Of a DNA stretch of 46,525 nucleotides, positions 6,999-15,410 are shown one piece after another (the first letter of the stretch is position 1; each line of letters begins with the position of its first letter). Both the position numbers and the translations under genes were made by a program. The notes under the pieces were generated by a model. It did no database searches and had not been told where the DNA came from. It worked only from the letters and a program-made list of their open reading frames with translations. Source of the DNA: Halomonas ventosae. GTDB lineage: Bacteria > Pseudomonadota > Gammaproteobacteria > Pseudomonadales > Halomonadaceae. Where the stretch lies: contig NZ_SNWH01000001.1 of assembly GCF_004361885.1 (NCBI RefSeq), positions 356,721 to 403,245 of the forward strand, given 5' to 3'.

Positions 6999-7289
6999 AG
7001 GCAGGCGACGCTGGCCGATGAAATCGCCTTGGCCATGCTCGACTGACCCGGATATTCAGGCGAAGCGGCTGAACTCGACGAGGGCACCAAGGCCCGGGCA
7101 TCGCCTCAGGCGCTACTCATCTCACTGCGTTGCCGGGCCAGTTCCTGTTGGGCCGTGAGCAGGTACTGCCGGGCCACGGGCCGCCACCTGATGGTCCATG
7201 GATGAGGGCAATGGATGAGGACAATTGAGGGTGGCAGTTGATGATAAAGTATTGGCGAGCTTAGCGTGGACGACAAGTCAGTATTTCCC

Positions 7290-7547
7290 ATGCCCAGTAT
7301 CGATGTGGTGATCGAGCTGTCTGCTGCGGCCTGCCTGGCGCATTACACGGGGCGCGTGGCCCACGTTCAGACGCGCAGCCTGGATGGGCGTCGCGTGGTA
7401 TTTCCCGCCGAGGCGCTAAGGCAGGTAGTGACCCGCGACGGCGTGCATGGCCGTTTTCGGCTGACGTTCACCGAGGCCGGGCGGTTTTGTTCGATCCAGC
7501 GACTCGGCGGCCAGCTGCCTTCAAGTTGCACGGAAAACGGCCGATAA
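7290..7547 (+). CDS. DUF2835 family protein
   Basis: 85 residues: IDVVIELSAAACLAHYTGRV, then VQTRSLDGRRVVFPAEALRQVVTRDGVHGRFRLTFTEAGRFCSIQRL. This follows the DUF2835 pattern (a short all-beta domain with YxG, DGRRVxFPAxxLR and DGIxGRF motifs). Its function is unknown. The ATG at 7290 is preferred because the domain begins there; a GTG at 7266 would add eight residues. A partial sigma28-like -35 (TAAAGTAT, 7245-7252) lies upstream, but the matching -10 is poor. It precedes the large c-di-GMP gene by about 105 bp on the same strand and could be co-transcribed. Confidence 0.8.
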   Translation: MPSIDVVIELSAAACLAHYTGRVAHVQTRSLDGRRVVFPAEALRQVVTRDGVHGRFRLTFTEAGRFCSIQRLGGQLPSSCTENGR

Positions 7548-7652
7548 CCCCAAGGTCGGCACAAGCGTTGCATGACTGGCGCCAGCAGCATGAGTCGGCT
7601 GGACAGGGCCGCTTCAAGGTCCGTGTCGATCACGCCCATGGAGCCTTTTTGC

Positions 7653-10600
7653 ATGCCACTCAAGACCCGCGATATCGCCCTGGATAGCTGGCTGCTGATG
7701 GTCTCGGCGGCGTTTGTGCTGATGGGGCTGGCCGGGTTGGCGCCGTGGCCGGATTACCCACAGCGCATCTTGCTTCTGCCGGATACCGCGCTGGCCGCGG
7801 TGTTGTCCGGCCTTGGCCTGCTGGCGGTGGTCCAGCACTGGCCACGGCTGCGGTGGCTGGCGGGCGGTGCGTTGCTGGTTCTGGCCCTTTATACCCTGGT
7901 CCACAACGGGTTGATCGGCGGCAGTCAGGTGGGAGTCTCTTGGCTTTCCCGGGCGCCGCGGTTTTCCTCGTCGCTAGCGGTGATACTGGTGGTGCTGGCC
8001 GGCTGCCTGCTGGTCGGGCTTGGCGCGCCGGCCTACCGACGGGCGTGGGCGCTGGCGGGCGTGCTGATGCTGCTCTTCGGGTTGGGCATCCTGGCGCTGA
8101 TGGTCGCCTTTCCGGCCGCCGGTCCCGGGCTGCAGGCGATGACCTCCTCGCCCCTGGTGATCGCGCTGTTCGCCATGGTGTATGGCGCCTCCATGCTGGT
8201 GGCGAGTGCCCGGCCGAGCCAGCGCAAGCTCGAGCTGGGGCCCACCGCGGTGATGGTGGGCCTGGCCGGGGTGCTGGTCAGCAGCTTGGCGTGGCATCTG
8301 CTCAGTGGGCAGCACCAACAGCGAGTCTATCAGCAGGCCGAGTACCTGCTCGACAATGTGCGTCTCAACGCCGAGCAGGTGATGAGCTCGCAGCTGATGC
8401 TGATGCAGCGCATGGCCGAGCGGCTGGATGCGTCCGCTGTTGGATTGGAAGCCGCCGTACTCAATCGCGATGTGGCCAACTACCTGCGTGATACCCCCAG
8501 CCTCGAGGTCATCGCCCTGCGGGATAGCCAGCAGGACTGGCGCTGGCACCGGGCGCGCAGCGCCGAGGCCCAACGCTGGCTGACGCAATGGGCAGGCTCC
8601 GAGCGCGTCCGCGACTGGTTTGACATGCCCTTTCCCCAACCCCGCCTGATGTCACCCGATGCTGACGCACCCCAACGGGCGATCATGGTCATCGCGCTGC
8701 CGCAGCGTGACCAGCAGTTGGTCGCTGTGATGAACCTGGCCACCCTGCTCGATCACGAGCTGCGCCTGCAACTGGCCGACTTCCAGGTGAACGTGTCGCG
8801 GAATGGCGCGCTGCTTTTCTCGCTGACCGCGCCGGGGGTGATGGCCCGGGACGTCAGCGCTATCCCCGCCTTGGCGTCGCGACACATCGGCCTACCGGGT
8901 GGACCCATGCTCAGCCCCGCCGTGTATAGCGGCCCCGGGATGGGCTGGCAGGCCGGTATCAGCCCCTACATCATTGGTATGGGCGGGCTGATGCTGAGTT
9001 ATCTGCTGGTGTTCAGCCTGGGGATGGTGCGCCTGGTGCTGAGCCGTTCACGAGACTTGATGTCGGCGCGGGAGCATCTCGAACACCAATACGCCATCCA
9101 GGGGATGATCGCCGAGGAGGCGCCGCTCGAGCAGACGCTCGACGCCATCTGCCGGATGCTCGAGGCCCGACTGCAAGGCGGGCTCTGCTCGATCATGCGG
9201 GTTGACGATGAGGGTCGCAGGCTGCGCCTGGTGGCCGGCAGCAGCCTGCCGCCGGCTTTTCGTGAGGCCGTGTCCTCGATTCCCATCGGCGCCGGCATCG
9301 GCGCCTGTGGCAGCTGCGCCCATGACCGCGAGGTGGTGATCTGCGCTGATCTTGCCCAAGACCCTCGCTGGAAGGGGTTCAAGTCGCTGGCTGCCGAGGC
9401 GGGGTTCGTCTCCTGCTGGTCGTATCCGGTGATCGCCAGTGACGATCGATTGCTGGGAACCTTCGCAACCTACCATCGTCAGCCGGTGACGCCCGAGCCC
9501 AGCGAACTGGACATGCTGCGACAGGCCGTGGACCTGGTGGCCCTGGCGGTGGAGCGTGACCAGGATCGGAATGCGCTGTGGGAGAGCGAGCAGCGTTACC
9601 GTTCGCTGTTCGCCTATAACCCCGATGCGGTGTTCTCACTGGACCTGCAGGGGTACTTCGTCACGGCGAACGATCATTGTGCTGAGATCACCGGCTACCG
9701 CGTCGAACAGATCCTGGGCACTCACTTTTCTGCTTTCCTGAATCCGGCCGACCTGGCGTCTATGCAGCAACAGTTCGAGATGACGGCGCAGGGGGAGCCC
9801 TGCCGGTTTGAAGTGCAGATTCCGCATCGTGACGGCCAGGTGAGGCGGCTGGATATCACCCATCTACCGATCGTGGTGGGGCAGCGCATCAAGGGCGTCT
9901 ATGGCATCGCCAAGGATGTGACGCAGCGCCGGGAACGCGAGACCCGCCTGCGCATCCTCGAGCGCGGGGTAGAAGCCAGTGTCAACGGGGTGGTGATCGC
10001 TGATGCCAAGAAGCCCGATCTGCCGATCATCTACGCCAATGACACCTTTCAGCGCATCACCGGCTATACACGCAAAGAGGTCATCGGCCGCAACTGTCGC
10101 TTCCTGCAGGGCCCCGAGACCGACAACGCGGCGGTGCAGCAGATTCGCCAGCAGCTGGCCGACTACCGCGAGGCGCATGTCACCCTGCGCAACTATCGCA
10201 AGGATGGCACGCCTTTCTGGAACGATCTGTATATCTCACCAGTGCGCGATGACGCCGGCCAGGTCACCCACTTTGTGGGCATTCAGCACGATATCTCCGA
10301 GCGGAAAGACTACGAAGCTCGCCTGGCGTATCACGCCAGTCACGATGCCTTGACCGGCCTGGCCAACCGTGCGCTGCTGGAGGACCGGCTGGCCCATGAT
10401 TTTGAACTGGCCAGGCGTCACGAGCATCTGCTGGCGGTGCTCTTCGTCGACCTCGACGAGTTCAAGCCGATCAACGACAGCCTGGGGCATGCCGTCGGCG
10501 ACCAGCTGCTGCTGAGTGTCTCCAAGCGCCTGTCTGCGGCGATGCGTCCAGGAGATACCCTGGCGCGCCTGGGCGGCGATGAGTTCGTGGTGGTCCTGCC

Positions 10601-11657
10601 GGAACTGCACCATGAAGAGCAGGCCTTGCAGGTGGCCGAGCGGCTGCTGTCGATCGTTGCCCGACCCTACCGGATCGGCGAGCATGAACTTTCGCTGTCA
10701 TGCAGCATCGGCATCGCGGTCAGCACGACAGAGCTCACCCAGGCCATGGAACTCATCCAGCAGGCCGACATGGCCATGTACCGGGCCAAGCAGCAAGGCC
10801 GCAACGCCTACCAGTGCTTCACGCCCGAGATCACCCGGCGAGTGGGGGATCGCGTGGCCCTGCGCAACGAACTCCAGGAGGCGATCGATCTGCAGAACTT
10901 CGAACTGCACTACCAGCCGCTGATCGATCGCCAGGGGCGGGTAGTGGGCATGGAGGCGCTGCTGCGCTGGCCAAACCCGCTGCGCGGCTATGTGTCTCCC
11001 GCGCAGTTCATTCCCCTGGCCGAGGAGACCGGTCAGATCATTCCCATCAGCGAATGGGTGCTCTCTAGGGCCTGCCAGGATCTGGAAATGCTCGATGCGG
11101 CGGGGCAGGGCATCCTGAACGTAGCCGTTAACCTCTCGCCGATGCAATTCCACCGTTCAAGCTTTCTCGGCAATCTGCGCCAGACCCTCGCGGTGACGGG
11201 GTTGCCGGCGCCGAAATTGGCGCTGGAGCTGACCGAAGGCGTGCTGATGAACGACACCGAAAGCGCCATCGACATTCTGCATGCCCTGAGGGGCATGGGC
11301 GTGAGTGTGGCCATCGACGATTTCGGCACCGGCTTTTCCAGCCTCAGCTACCTCAAGAACCTACCCATCGACACCGTGAAGATCGACCGCAGCTTCGTCA
11401 GCGAAGTGACCCGCAATGCCGAGGACGCCGCCATCATCCAGGGCATCATCTCCATGGCGCACCACCTGGGCCTGAGCGTGGTGGCCGAGGGCATCGAGCA
11501 TGAAGCGCAGCACGACATGCTGATGAGTCATGGCTGCGACCTCTTCCAGGGCTTTTACATCGCCAAGCCCATGCCATTCGAGCGTCTGATCGAATTCCTC
11601 GACGCGTGCCAGCCGGGGAAGTCGGAGGAGTCGCGCGAAGAGTCGCGTAGAGAATAG
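7653..11657 (+). CDS. Membrane GAF-PAS-LOV-GGDEF-EAL cyclic-di-GMP enzyme
   Basis: 1334 residues from the ATG at 7653, which has GGAG 9 nt upstream (in-frame ATGs at 7638 and further up are possible). Seven hydrophobic segments (about 10-240), a periplasmic loop and an eighth segment (about 440-470) form the sensor part. A GAF-like domain follows (about 500-640), a PAS domain (SLFAYNPDAVFSLDLQGYF), then a second PAS with the LOV signature GRNCRFLQGPETD, whose Cys815 is where LOV photoreceptors attach flavin. GGDEF at 974-978 is intact, with RPGD five residues before it as an inhibitory I-site. The EAL domain begins at 1101 (EALLRW) and keeps NLSPMQF, ELTE, DDFGTGFSSL, VKIDRSFV and LFQGFYIAKPM. 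Both synthesis and breakdown of c-di-GMP therefore look possible. Confidence 0.93.
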   Translation: MPLKTRDIALDSWLLMVSAAFVLMGLAGLAPWPDYPQRILLLPDTALAAVLSGLGLLAVVQHWPRLRWLAGGALLVLALYTLVHNGLIGGSQVGVSWLSRAPRFSSSLAVILVVLAGCLLVGLGAPAYRRAWALAGVLMLLFGLGILALMVAFPAAGPGLQAMTSSPLVIALFAMVYGASMLVASARPSQRKLELGPTAVMVGLAGVLVSSLAWHLLSGQHQQRVYQQAEYLLDNVRLNAEQVMSSQLMLMQRMAERLDASAVGLEAAVLNRDVANYLRDTPSLEVIALRDSQQDWRWHRARSAEAQRWLTQWAGSERVRDWFDMPFPQPRLMSPDADAPQRAIMVIALPQRDQQLVAVMNLATLLDHELRLQLADFQVNVSRNGALLFSLTAPGVMARDVSAIPALASRHIGLPGGPMLSPAVYSGPGMGWQAGISPYIIGMGGLMLSYLLVFSLGMVRLVLSRSRDLMSAREHLEHQYAIQGMIAEEAPLEQTLDAICRMLEARLQGGLCSIMRVDDEGRRLRLVAGSSLPPAFREAVSSIPIGAGIGACGSCAHDREVVICADLAQDPRWKGFKSLAAEAGFVSCWSYPVIASDDRLLGTFATYHRQPVTPEPSELDMLRQAVDLVALAVERDQDRNALWESEQRYRSLFAYNPDAVFSLDLQGYFVTANDHCAEITGYRVEQILGTHFSAFLNPADLASMQQQFEMTAQGEPCRFEVQIPHRDGQVRRLDITHLPIVVGQRIKGVYGIAKDVTQRRERETRLRILERGVEASVNGVVIADAKKPDLPIIYANDTFQRITGYTRKEVIGRNCRFLQGPETDNAAVQQIRQQLADYREAHVTLRNYRKDGTPFWNDLYISPVRDDAGQVTHFVGIQHDISERKDYEARLAYHASHDALTGLANRALLEDRLAHDFELARRHEHLLAVLFVDLDEFKPINDSLGHAVGDQLLLSVSKRLSAAMRPGDTLARLGGDEFVVVLPELHHEEQALQVAERLLSIVARPYRIGEHELSLSCSIGIAVSTTELTQAMELIQQADMAMYRAKQQGRNAYQCFTPEITRRVGDRVALRNELQEAIDLQNFELHYQPLIDRQGRVVGMEALLRWPNPLRGYVSPAQFIPLAEETGQIIPISEWVLSRACQDLEMLDAAGQGILNVAVNLSPMQFHRSSFLGNLRQTLAVTGLPAPKLALELTEGVLMNDTESAIDILHALRGMGVSVAIDDFGTGFSSLSYLKNLPIDTVKIDRSFVSEVTRNAEDAAIIQGIISMAHHLGLSVVAEGIEHEAQHDMLMSHGCDLFQGFYIAKPMPFERLIEFLDACQPGKSEESREESRRE

Positions 11658-11714
11658 CCGGCTGACCGCCGCGGCCTTGACGCGCTGGGAGCAGCGTAGC
11701 GCTATCGCCTTGGC

Positions 11715-11976
11715 TCACAGCTGCCGCCGCCAGCGGCTCTCAATGGTCTCCAGTTCCGCCGGCCCATAGAGGGCCTGGGCCTGGCCGCTGTAATGGGCCC
11801 ATAGCTGGTCGCCGGCATCGTAATGCCACCACTCGCTCGGCAAGTTGGTGAAGCAGGCTCAACGGCACCAGGGGCTCGTCACTGCCCGTGATGGGGATGC
11901 GGCTCACCACCGACCAGTCGGGGTCGGGATGGTGGTCGATGGGTGATGACAGGGCGCGATTCACGATGGTCTCCAT
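11715..11976 (-). pseudogene. D-alanyl-D-alanine dipeptidase (VanX/DdpX type, M15D) with large internal deletion
   Basis: The start (METIVNRALSSPIDHHPD, then IPITGSDEPLVPLSL) matches the N terminus of M15D dipeptidases. About 15 codons later a different frame gives LPSEWWHYDAGDQLWAHYSG and QAQALYGPAELETIESRWRRQL with a TGA at 11715-11717, which is the C-terminal zinc/catalytic EWWHY segment of the same family. Some 80 or more central residues, including most zinc ligands, are missing, and the two ends are out of frame, so the gene is dead. Its start codon lies 3 bp after the dctM stop, so it once belonged to the TRAP operon, where a dipeptide or D-amino-acid substrate would make sense. Confidence 0.7.
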
Positions 11977-11979
11977 GGG

Positions 11980-13245
11980 TCAGCCAAGCTGGGCCGGCAG
12001 CCAGAGGGTCAGGGAAGGAAAGAGGATGAGCAGGATCAGTACCAGGATCGCCGTCACCACGAACGGCCAGATGGTACGGAACAGCGCCGTGATCTCGAGT
12101 CGACTTACCGCGGCCGCGACGAACACACAGGCGCCCATCGGCGGGGTGATCAGGGCAATGGTGATGTTCAAGGTGATGATGATGCCCAGATGCACCGGGT
12201 CGATGCCCGCCATCATGGCCACGGGTGAGAAGATCGGTGTCAGCAGCATCAGGGCCGAGACCTCCTCCATGAACATGCCGGTGACGAAGGTGATCAGGCT
12301 CAGCAGCAGCAGGATCACTACCGGCTGCTCGATGTAGAGATCCAGCAGCGCCACGAACTCGTTGGGCACCTGAGCATAGGAGAGCAGCCAGCTGATGGTG
12401 GCCGAGGCGGCCATGATCAGGAAGATCGCCGAGGTCAGCCGCGTGGTGTCGACCATGGCCTTCCAGAAATCGGCGAGGCGCAGATTGCCCTGTGCAAGGC
12501 CGCAGAGTGCCACGTAGAGCGCCGTCAGTGCCCCGGATTCGGTGGGCGTGACGAAGCCCATGACGATCCCCGAGACGATGATAAACGGTGCCACCAGCGC
12601 AGGCAGGGCGCCCAGGGCCGTGACGACCAGCTCCTGGCGTGAGGGGAGTCCGCCACGCTTTTCCAGCCCCTTGTGCCAGGCATACCAGGCATTCATGGCC
12701 ATGAACGCCAGACCTAGCAGCAAGCCCGGGATCACGCCGGCGAGAAACAGATCGCCGACCGAGGTATTGGTCAGCGAGGCGTAGAGGATCATGAAGATGC
12801 TGGGCGGGATGATCGGCCCGATCAGCGAGCTGCCGGCCGTCAGGCCCGCGGCAAAGGCGGTGGAGTAGCCCTCCTTGCGCATGGGTGGCACGAGCAGTGA
12901 GCCCAGCGCCGAGGTATCGGCCACCGCAGAGCCATTCACCCCGGCGAAGAAGATGCTGGAGACCACGTTGACATGGCCCATGCCGCCGCGCAGGTGGCCG
13001 ACCAGCAGCTTGGCGAAGGCCATAAGACGGTCCGTCAGACGCGTCACGTTCATCAGGTTGCCGGCCAGGATGAACAGCGGAATGGCCATCAGCGAGAAGG
13101 CATTGATACCGCCGAAGAACTGCTGGGGCATCATGCGCGGGATCATCGCCAGATCGATAAGCAGCAGGCTGCTGGCAACCGTCAGGGATACGGACCGGCT
13201 GATGGCCAGTACGCGAGAGTTCGATAACGCCATGGTGGATGCCAT
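11980..13245 (-). CDS. dctM: TRAP transporter large permease subunit DctM (probably N-terminally altered)
   Basis: 421 residues, with about ten to eleven hydrophobic segments spread along the chain. Typical DctM stretches include FSLMAIPLFILAGNLMNV, GGMGHVNVVSSIFFAGVNGSAVADTSALG, GSSLIGPIIPPSIFMI, GFVTPTESGALTALYVAL and ITPPMGACVFVAA. This is the ion-driven membrane channel of a tripartite transporter. The beginning (MASTMALSNSRVLAISRSVS) lacks most of the usual first membrane helix, and neither candidate ATG (13245, 13233) has a clear ribosome site. The small permease gene dctQ, normally between dctP and dctM or fused, is absent. The transporter is therefore probably not functional. Confidence 0.85.
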   Translation of the reverse strand: MASTMALSNSRVLAISRSVSLTVASSLLLIDLAMIPRMMPQQFFGGINAFSLMAIPLFILAGNLMNVTRLTDRLMAFAKLLVGHLRGGMGHVNVVSSIFFAGVNGSAVADTSALGSLLVPPMRKEGYSTAFAAGLTAGSSLIGPIIPPSIFMILYASLTNTSVGDLFLAGVIPGLLLGLAFMAMNAWYAWHKGLEKRGGLPSRQELVVTALGALPALVAPFIIVSGIVMGFVTPTESGALTALYVALCGLAQGNLRLADFWKAMVDTTRLTSAIFLIMAASATISWLLSYAQVPNEFVALLDLYIEQPVVILLLLSLITFVTGMFMEEVSALMLLTPIFSPVAMMAGIDPVHLGIIITLNITIALITPPMGACVFVAAAVSRLEITALFRTIWPFVVTAILVLILLILFPSLTLWLPAQLG

Positions 13246-13253
13246 CTGTCATG

Positions 13254-13278
13254 GGGCAGGGGGGGGTAGCCCCTGCCC
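13254..13278 (-). terminator. Hairpin between dctP and dctM
   Basis: Perfect 9-bp stem GGGCAGGGG / CCCCTGCCC with a G-rich 7-nt loop, placed after the dctP stop. There is no T-run. In TRAP operons a hairpin here often lowers expression of the permease relative to the binding protein. Confidence 0.5.
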
Positions 13279-13309
13279 GAACTGCAGGACGTCTCGAGGA
13301 CGGCGCGGC

Positions 13310-14340
13310 TTACTCGGCCAGGTGGGTCATCCCGGCATCTTCGAGTGCCATGTCGATGAAGGTCGGATCAATGTCCTGCTCGCCGAGCCAGTCCAGATAG
13401 GCCGGCTGGCCCTGCTCGCGGAATTCTGCCAGCTCCTCCTCGGAAGGACGGATCACCTCCATGCCCTGCTTCTTGAGGTAGGCGATGCGCTCGTCGACCC
13501 GGATCTCGTTGTGCTCGCGGGCCATCTGGTTGGCCTCCTCCACGGCTTCCATGAAGGCCTCGCGCGTCGGGTCGTCCCAGCCGTCGATCATCGCGCCGTT
13601 GCCGACCAGGAACTGGTCCGAGTACTGGATGTTGGCCAGCGTCAGGTAGTCCTGCACTTCATAGAGGCTGCCCATGATGATGTACATCGGCGGGTTCATC
13701 TGACCATCGGCGACGCCGGTCTTCAGCGCCATGTAGACCTCGGTCCAGGGGATCGGCGTGCCGGAGGCCCCGAAGGCTTCGTAGAGCGCGACCTGGCTGG
13801 GGTCCATGGCACGAAAGCGCAGCCCCTCGAAGTCGCTGGGCGAGGAGATGGGTTTCTCATCGTTGGTGAAGGCCAGGAAGCCACCCTCCTCGACCACGGC
13901 CAGCAGCTCCATGCCGGTGCGCTCGCGCAGGGCGTCCTCGACGGCCTGCCAGTACTGACCTTCGTCGAAGAAGCTGCGTGCCGACTCGAAGTCGTCGAAG
14001 AGGAAGGGAATGGCGCTGACGAACACTTCCGGCACCAGCGGGGACATGCCGGCGAAGGAGGCGATGTTCAGGCTGGGGCTGTTCATCGTCTGCTCCATGC
14101 GCTCCTGCTCTTCCCCCAGCATGCTGTTGGGGTAGAGCTTCAGCTCGAGCTCGCCGTCGGTCTTTTCCTCGACCAGCTCCTTGAGGTTGGTAGCGAAGAC
14201 ATGCACGGCATTCTTGTCGGGATCGGGAGCACCGTTGTAGCTCAGGGGCACGGTCGTGGCGGCCTGCGCCTGGCCAGCACAGCCGCGGCCAGGACGGCAG
14301 CGGTGAGGGAGGAAACGGCAAACGATCGAGTGGGATTCAT
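13310..14340 (-). CDS. dctP: TRAP transporter periplasmic binding protein DctP, frameshifted in the signal peptide
   Basis: From 14251 down to 13310 the frame encodes a mature DctP-type protein (PLSYNGAPDPDKNAVHVFATNLKELVEEKT, LYPNSMLGEEQERMEQTM, RFRAMDPSQVALYEAFGASGTPIPWTEVYMALKTGVADGQ). The family arginine and the WTEVYMALKTGVADGQ block are intact. An ATG at 14338-14340 preceded by GGAG starts a good signal peptide, MNPTRSFAVSSLTAAVLAAA, but in another frame. The frames change around 14262-14285, where GQAQAATT should follow. Without the shift the protein would be about 342 residues, normal for the family. Either there is a one-base assembly error or the gene cannot export its product; the damaged neighbours favour real decay. 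Confidence 0.85.
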
Positions 14341-14451
14341 GCTTGGACTCCGGGCGTTGTTGTTGGCGGAACGGCCGGCCTGTCGGCCGATATATGATCA
14401 GGCTAGGCGTTGCTGCGTTGACTGACCAACCCCTTAAGCGTTGCTTTTACC

Positions 14452-14560
14452 TCAACACTTGGCGCCCAGCAGGCGGCCCGCCTCGATCACCTTGATGTCG
14501 AGGCCGAGCGCCTGACTGCGGACCTTGAGGTGGACCTCGCCGAGACGCTTCCTGCTTCCT
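14452..14560 (-). other. Short coding-like relic before the ParE-type pair
   Basis: The minus strand reads RLGEVHLKVRSQALGLDIKV then IEAGRLLGAKC and a stop near 14452. It looks like the end of a protein, but no start, ribosome site or family can be named. The rest of the gap 14341-14624 holds only a short CGGCCG inverted repeat (14372-14389). Confidence 0.25.
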
Positions 14561-14624
14561 AAGGACCGCTTGGGAACCACGCGAGATCGTGGCGGTGAGT
14601 CGGCTCGCTATCGATTGCTGCCTG

Positions 14625-14915
14625 TTAGAAGCCGGCGTCTCTCTGGTGACGGTTGGCCAGTACCACCACCGTGTCCCCATCGAGACGATACCGGGCGATG
14701 TAACCGCTATTACCAAAATCAATCAGCCAATCCCGGTATTCCTCGGATAGATCATCAATCGGGCGGCCGATATGTGGGAATTTTCCAAGCTGCTCGAAGC
14801 CCTGGATGAGCGCCTTGGCGGCTCTCTCGTCTGCTGTTGGATTCTTCGGCCGCAGGAACTCACGCAGTCGCTCCAGATCCCGTATTGCTGACGGGGAAAA
14901 GATCACTTGTGGCAT
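14625..14915 (-). CDS. ParE/RelE-family toxin
   Basis: 96 residues: MPQVIFSPSAIRDLERLREF, ADERAAKALIQGFEQLGKFPHIGRPIDDLSEEYRDWLIDFGNSGYIARYRLDGDTVVVLANRHQRDAGF. The AIRDLERLREFL helix, the FPHIGRP turn and the terminal HQRDAGF are typical of ParE-like toxins, which act on gyrase or on ribosome-bound mRNA depending on the subfamily. The target cannot be told from sequence. The start overlaps the end of the antitoxin gene by 13 bp. Confidence 0.9.
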   Translation of the reverse strand: MPQVIFSPSAIRDLERLREFLRPKNPTADERAAKALIQGFEQLGKFPHIGRPIDDLSEEYRDWLIDFGNSGYIARYRLDGDTVVVLANRHQRDAGF

Positions 14916-15181
14916 GTTGGTGCGGACACCTCATCATCCTTTCCCCAACTGCCCAGCCACTGCTCGACTTCGTCAGCGGTCGTATGCACGCCAGTCGCTT
15001 GGTAATCCTCCCAAGCCTTGAGCGTGTCCTGCCTGAACATCTCTCGTCTTTCCTCTCGCTCCACATACTGCTCAATGGCCTCACGCATGAGCCAGTGTGC
15101 CGAGCGCCGACGGGCGTCGGCCAGATTCTGCACCCGTCCTTTCAGATCGTCGTCGAGTTTGATGGATGTTGGTTTTGCCAT
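14903..15181 (-). CDS. Ribbon-helix-helix (CopG/ParD-like) antitoxin
   Basis: 92 residues: the N-terminal RHH DNA-binding segment KPTSIKLDDDLKGRVQNLAD, then ARRRSAHWLMREAIEQYVEREER and a polar C-terminal toxin-binding tail. A GGAGG site precedes the ATG. An inverted repeat at 15207-15225 is the likely operator, giving autoregulation together with the toxin. Confidence 0.88.
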   Translation of the reverse strand: MAKPTSIKLDDDLKGRVQNLADARRRSAHWLMREAIEQYVEREERREMFRQDTLKAWEDYQATGVHTTADEVEQWLGSWGKDDEVSAPTCHK

Positions 15182-15206
15182 GCCGACCTCCGTAGCAAAA
15201 GGTAAT

Positions 15207-15225
15207 ACCTATTATTCCTATAGGT
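15207..15225 (-). promoter_or_regulatory. Operator of the ParE/RHH-type TA pair
   Basis: Inverted repeat ACCTAT, 7 nt, ATAGGT in an AT-rich stretch 26 bp before the antitoxin start; -10-like AT-rich sequence overlaps it. This is a plausible binding site of the RHH antitoxin. Confidence 0.55.
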
Positions 15226-15410
15226 CTTGTCGGTAGATCTGTCGATGGCCAGCCCATGGTGGACTGGCGGGTGCCCCGGCTGGAGGCGGCAGGCCGGGCA
15301 GGAGCCCTGGAGGGGAATCAGAAGGGTCTCGGTCCGTCCCACGCGTGCCCGAAGCCTCTGTTTTGGCTACACTGTCGCCCCTAGTCATCGCCGCCACCCG
15401 GGATCGTTTC

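Noticed and set aside
7245..7271. Sigma28 promoter for the DUF2835 gene
   Set aside because: The -35 (TAAAGTAT) is good, but the sequence 11 nt later (GCGTGGAC) is far from GCCGATAA.
7106..7291. Minus-strand open frame ending in a helical stretch (RQYLLTAQQELARQRSEMSS)
   Set aside because: No start with a ribosome site and no family; the sigma28-like -35 and the DUF2835 gene overlap it. Left as unexplained sequence.
11879..13252. Long alternative frame on the minus strand across dctM
   Set aside because: It is a frame-shifted shadow of dctM (Pro/Arg/His/Gly-rich translation), with no membrane segments or family.
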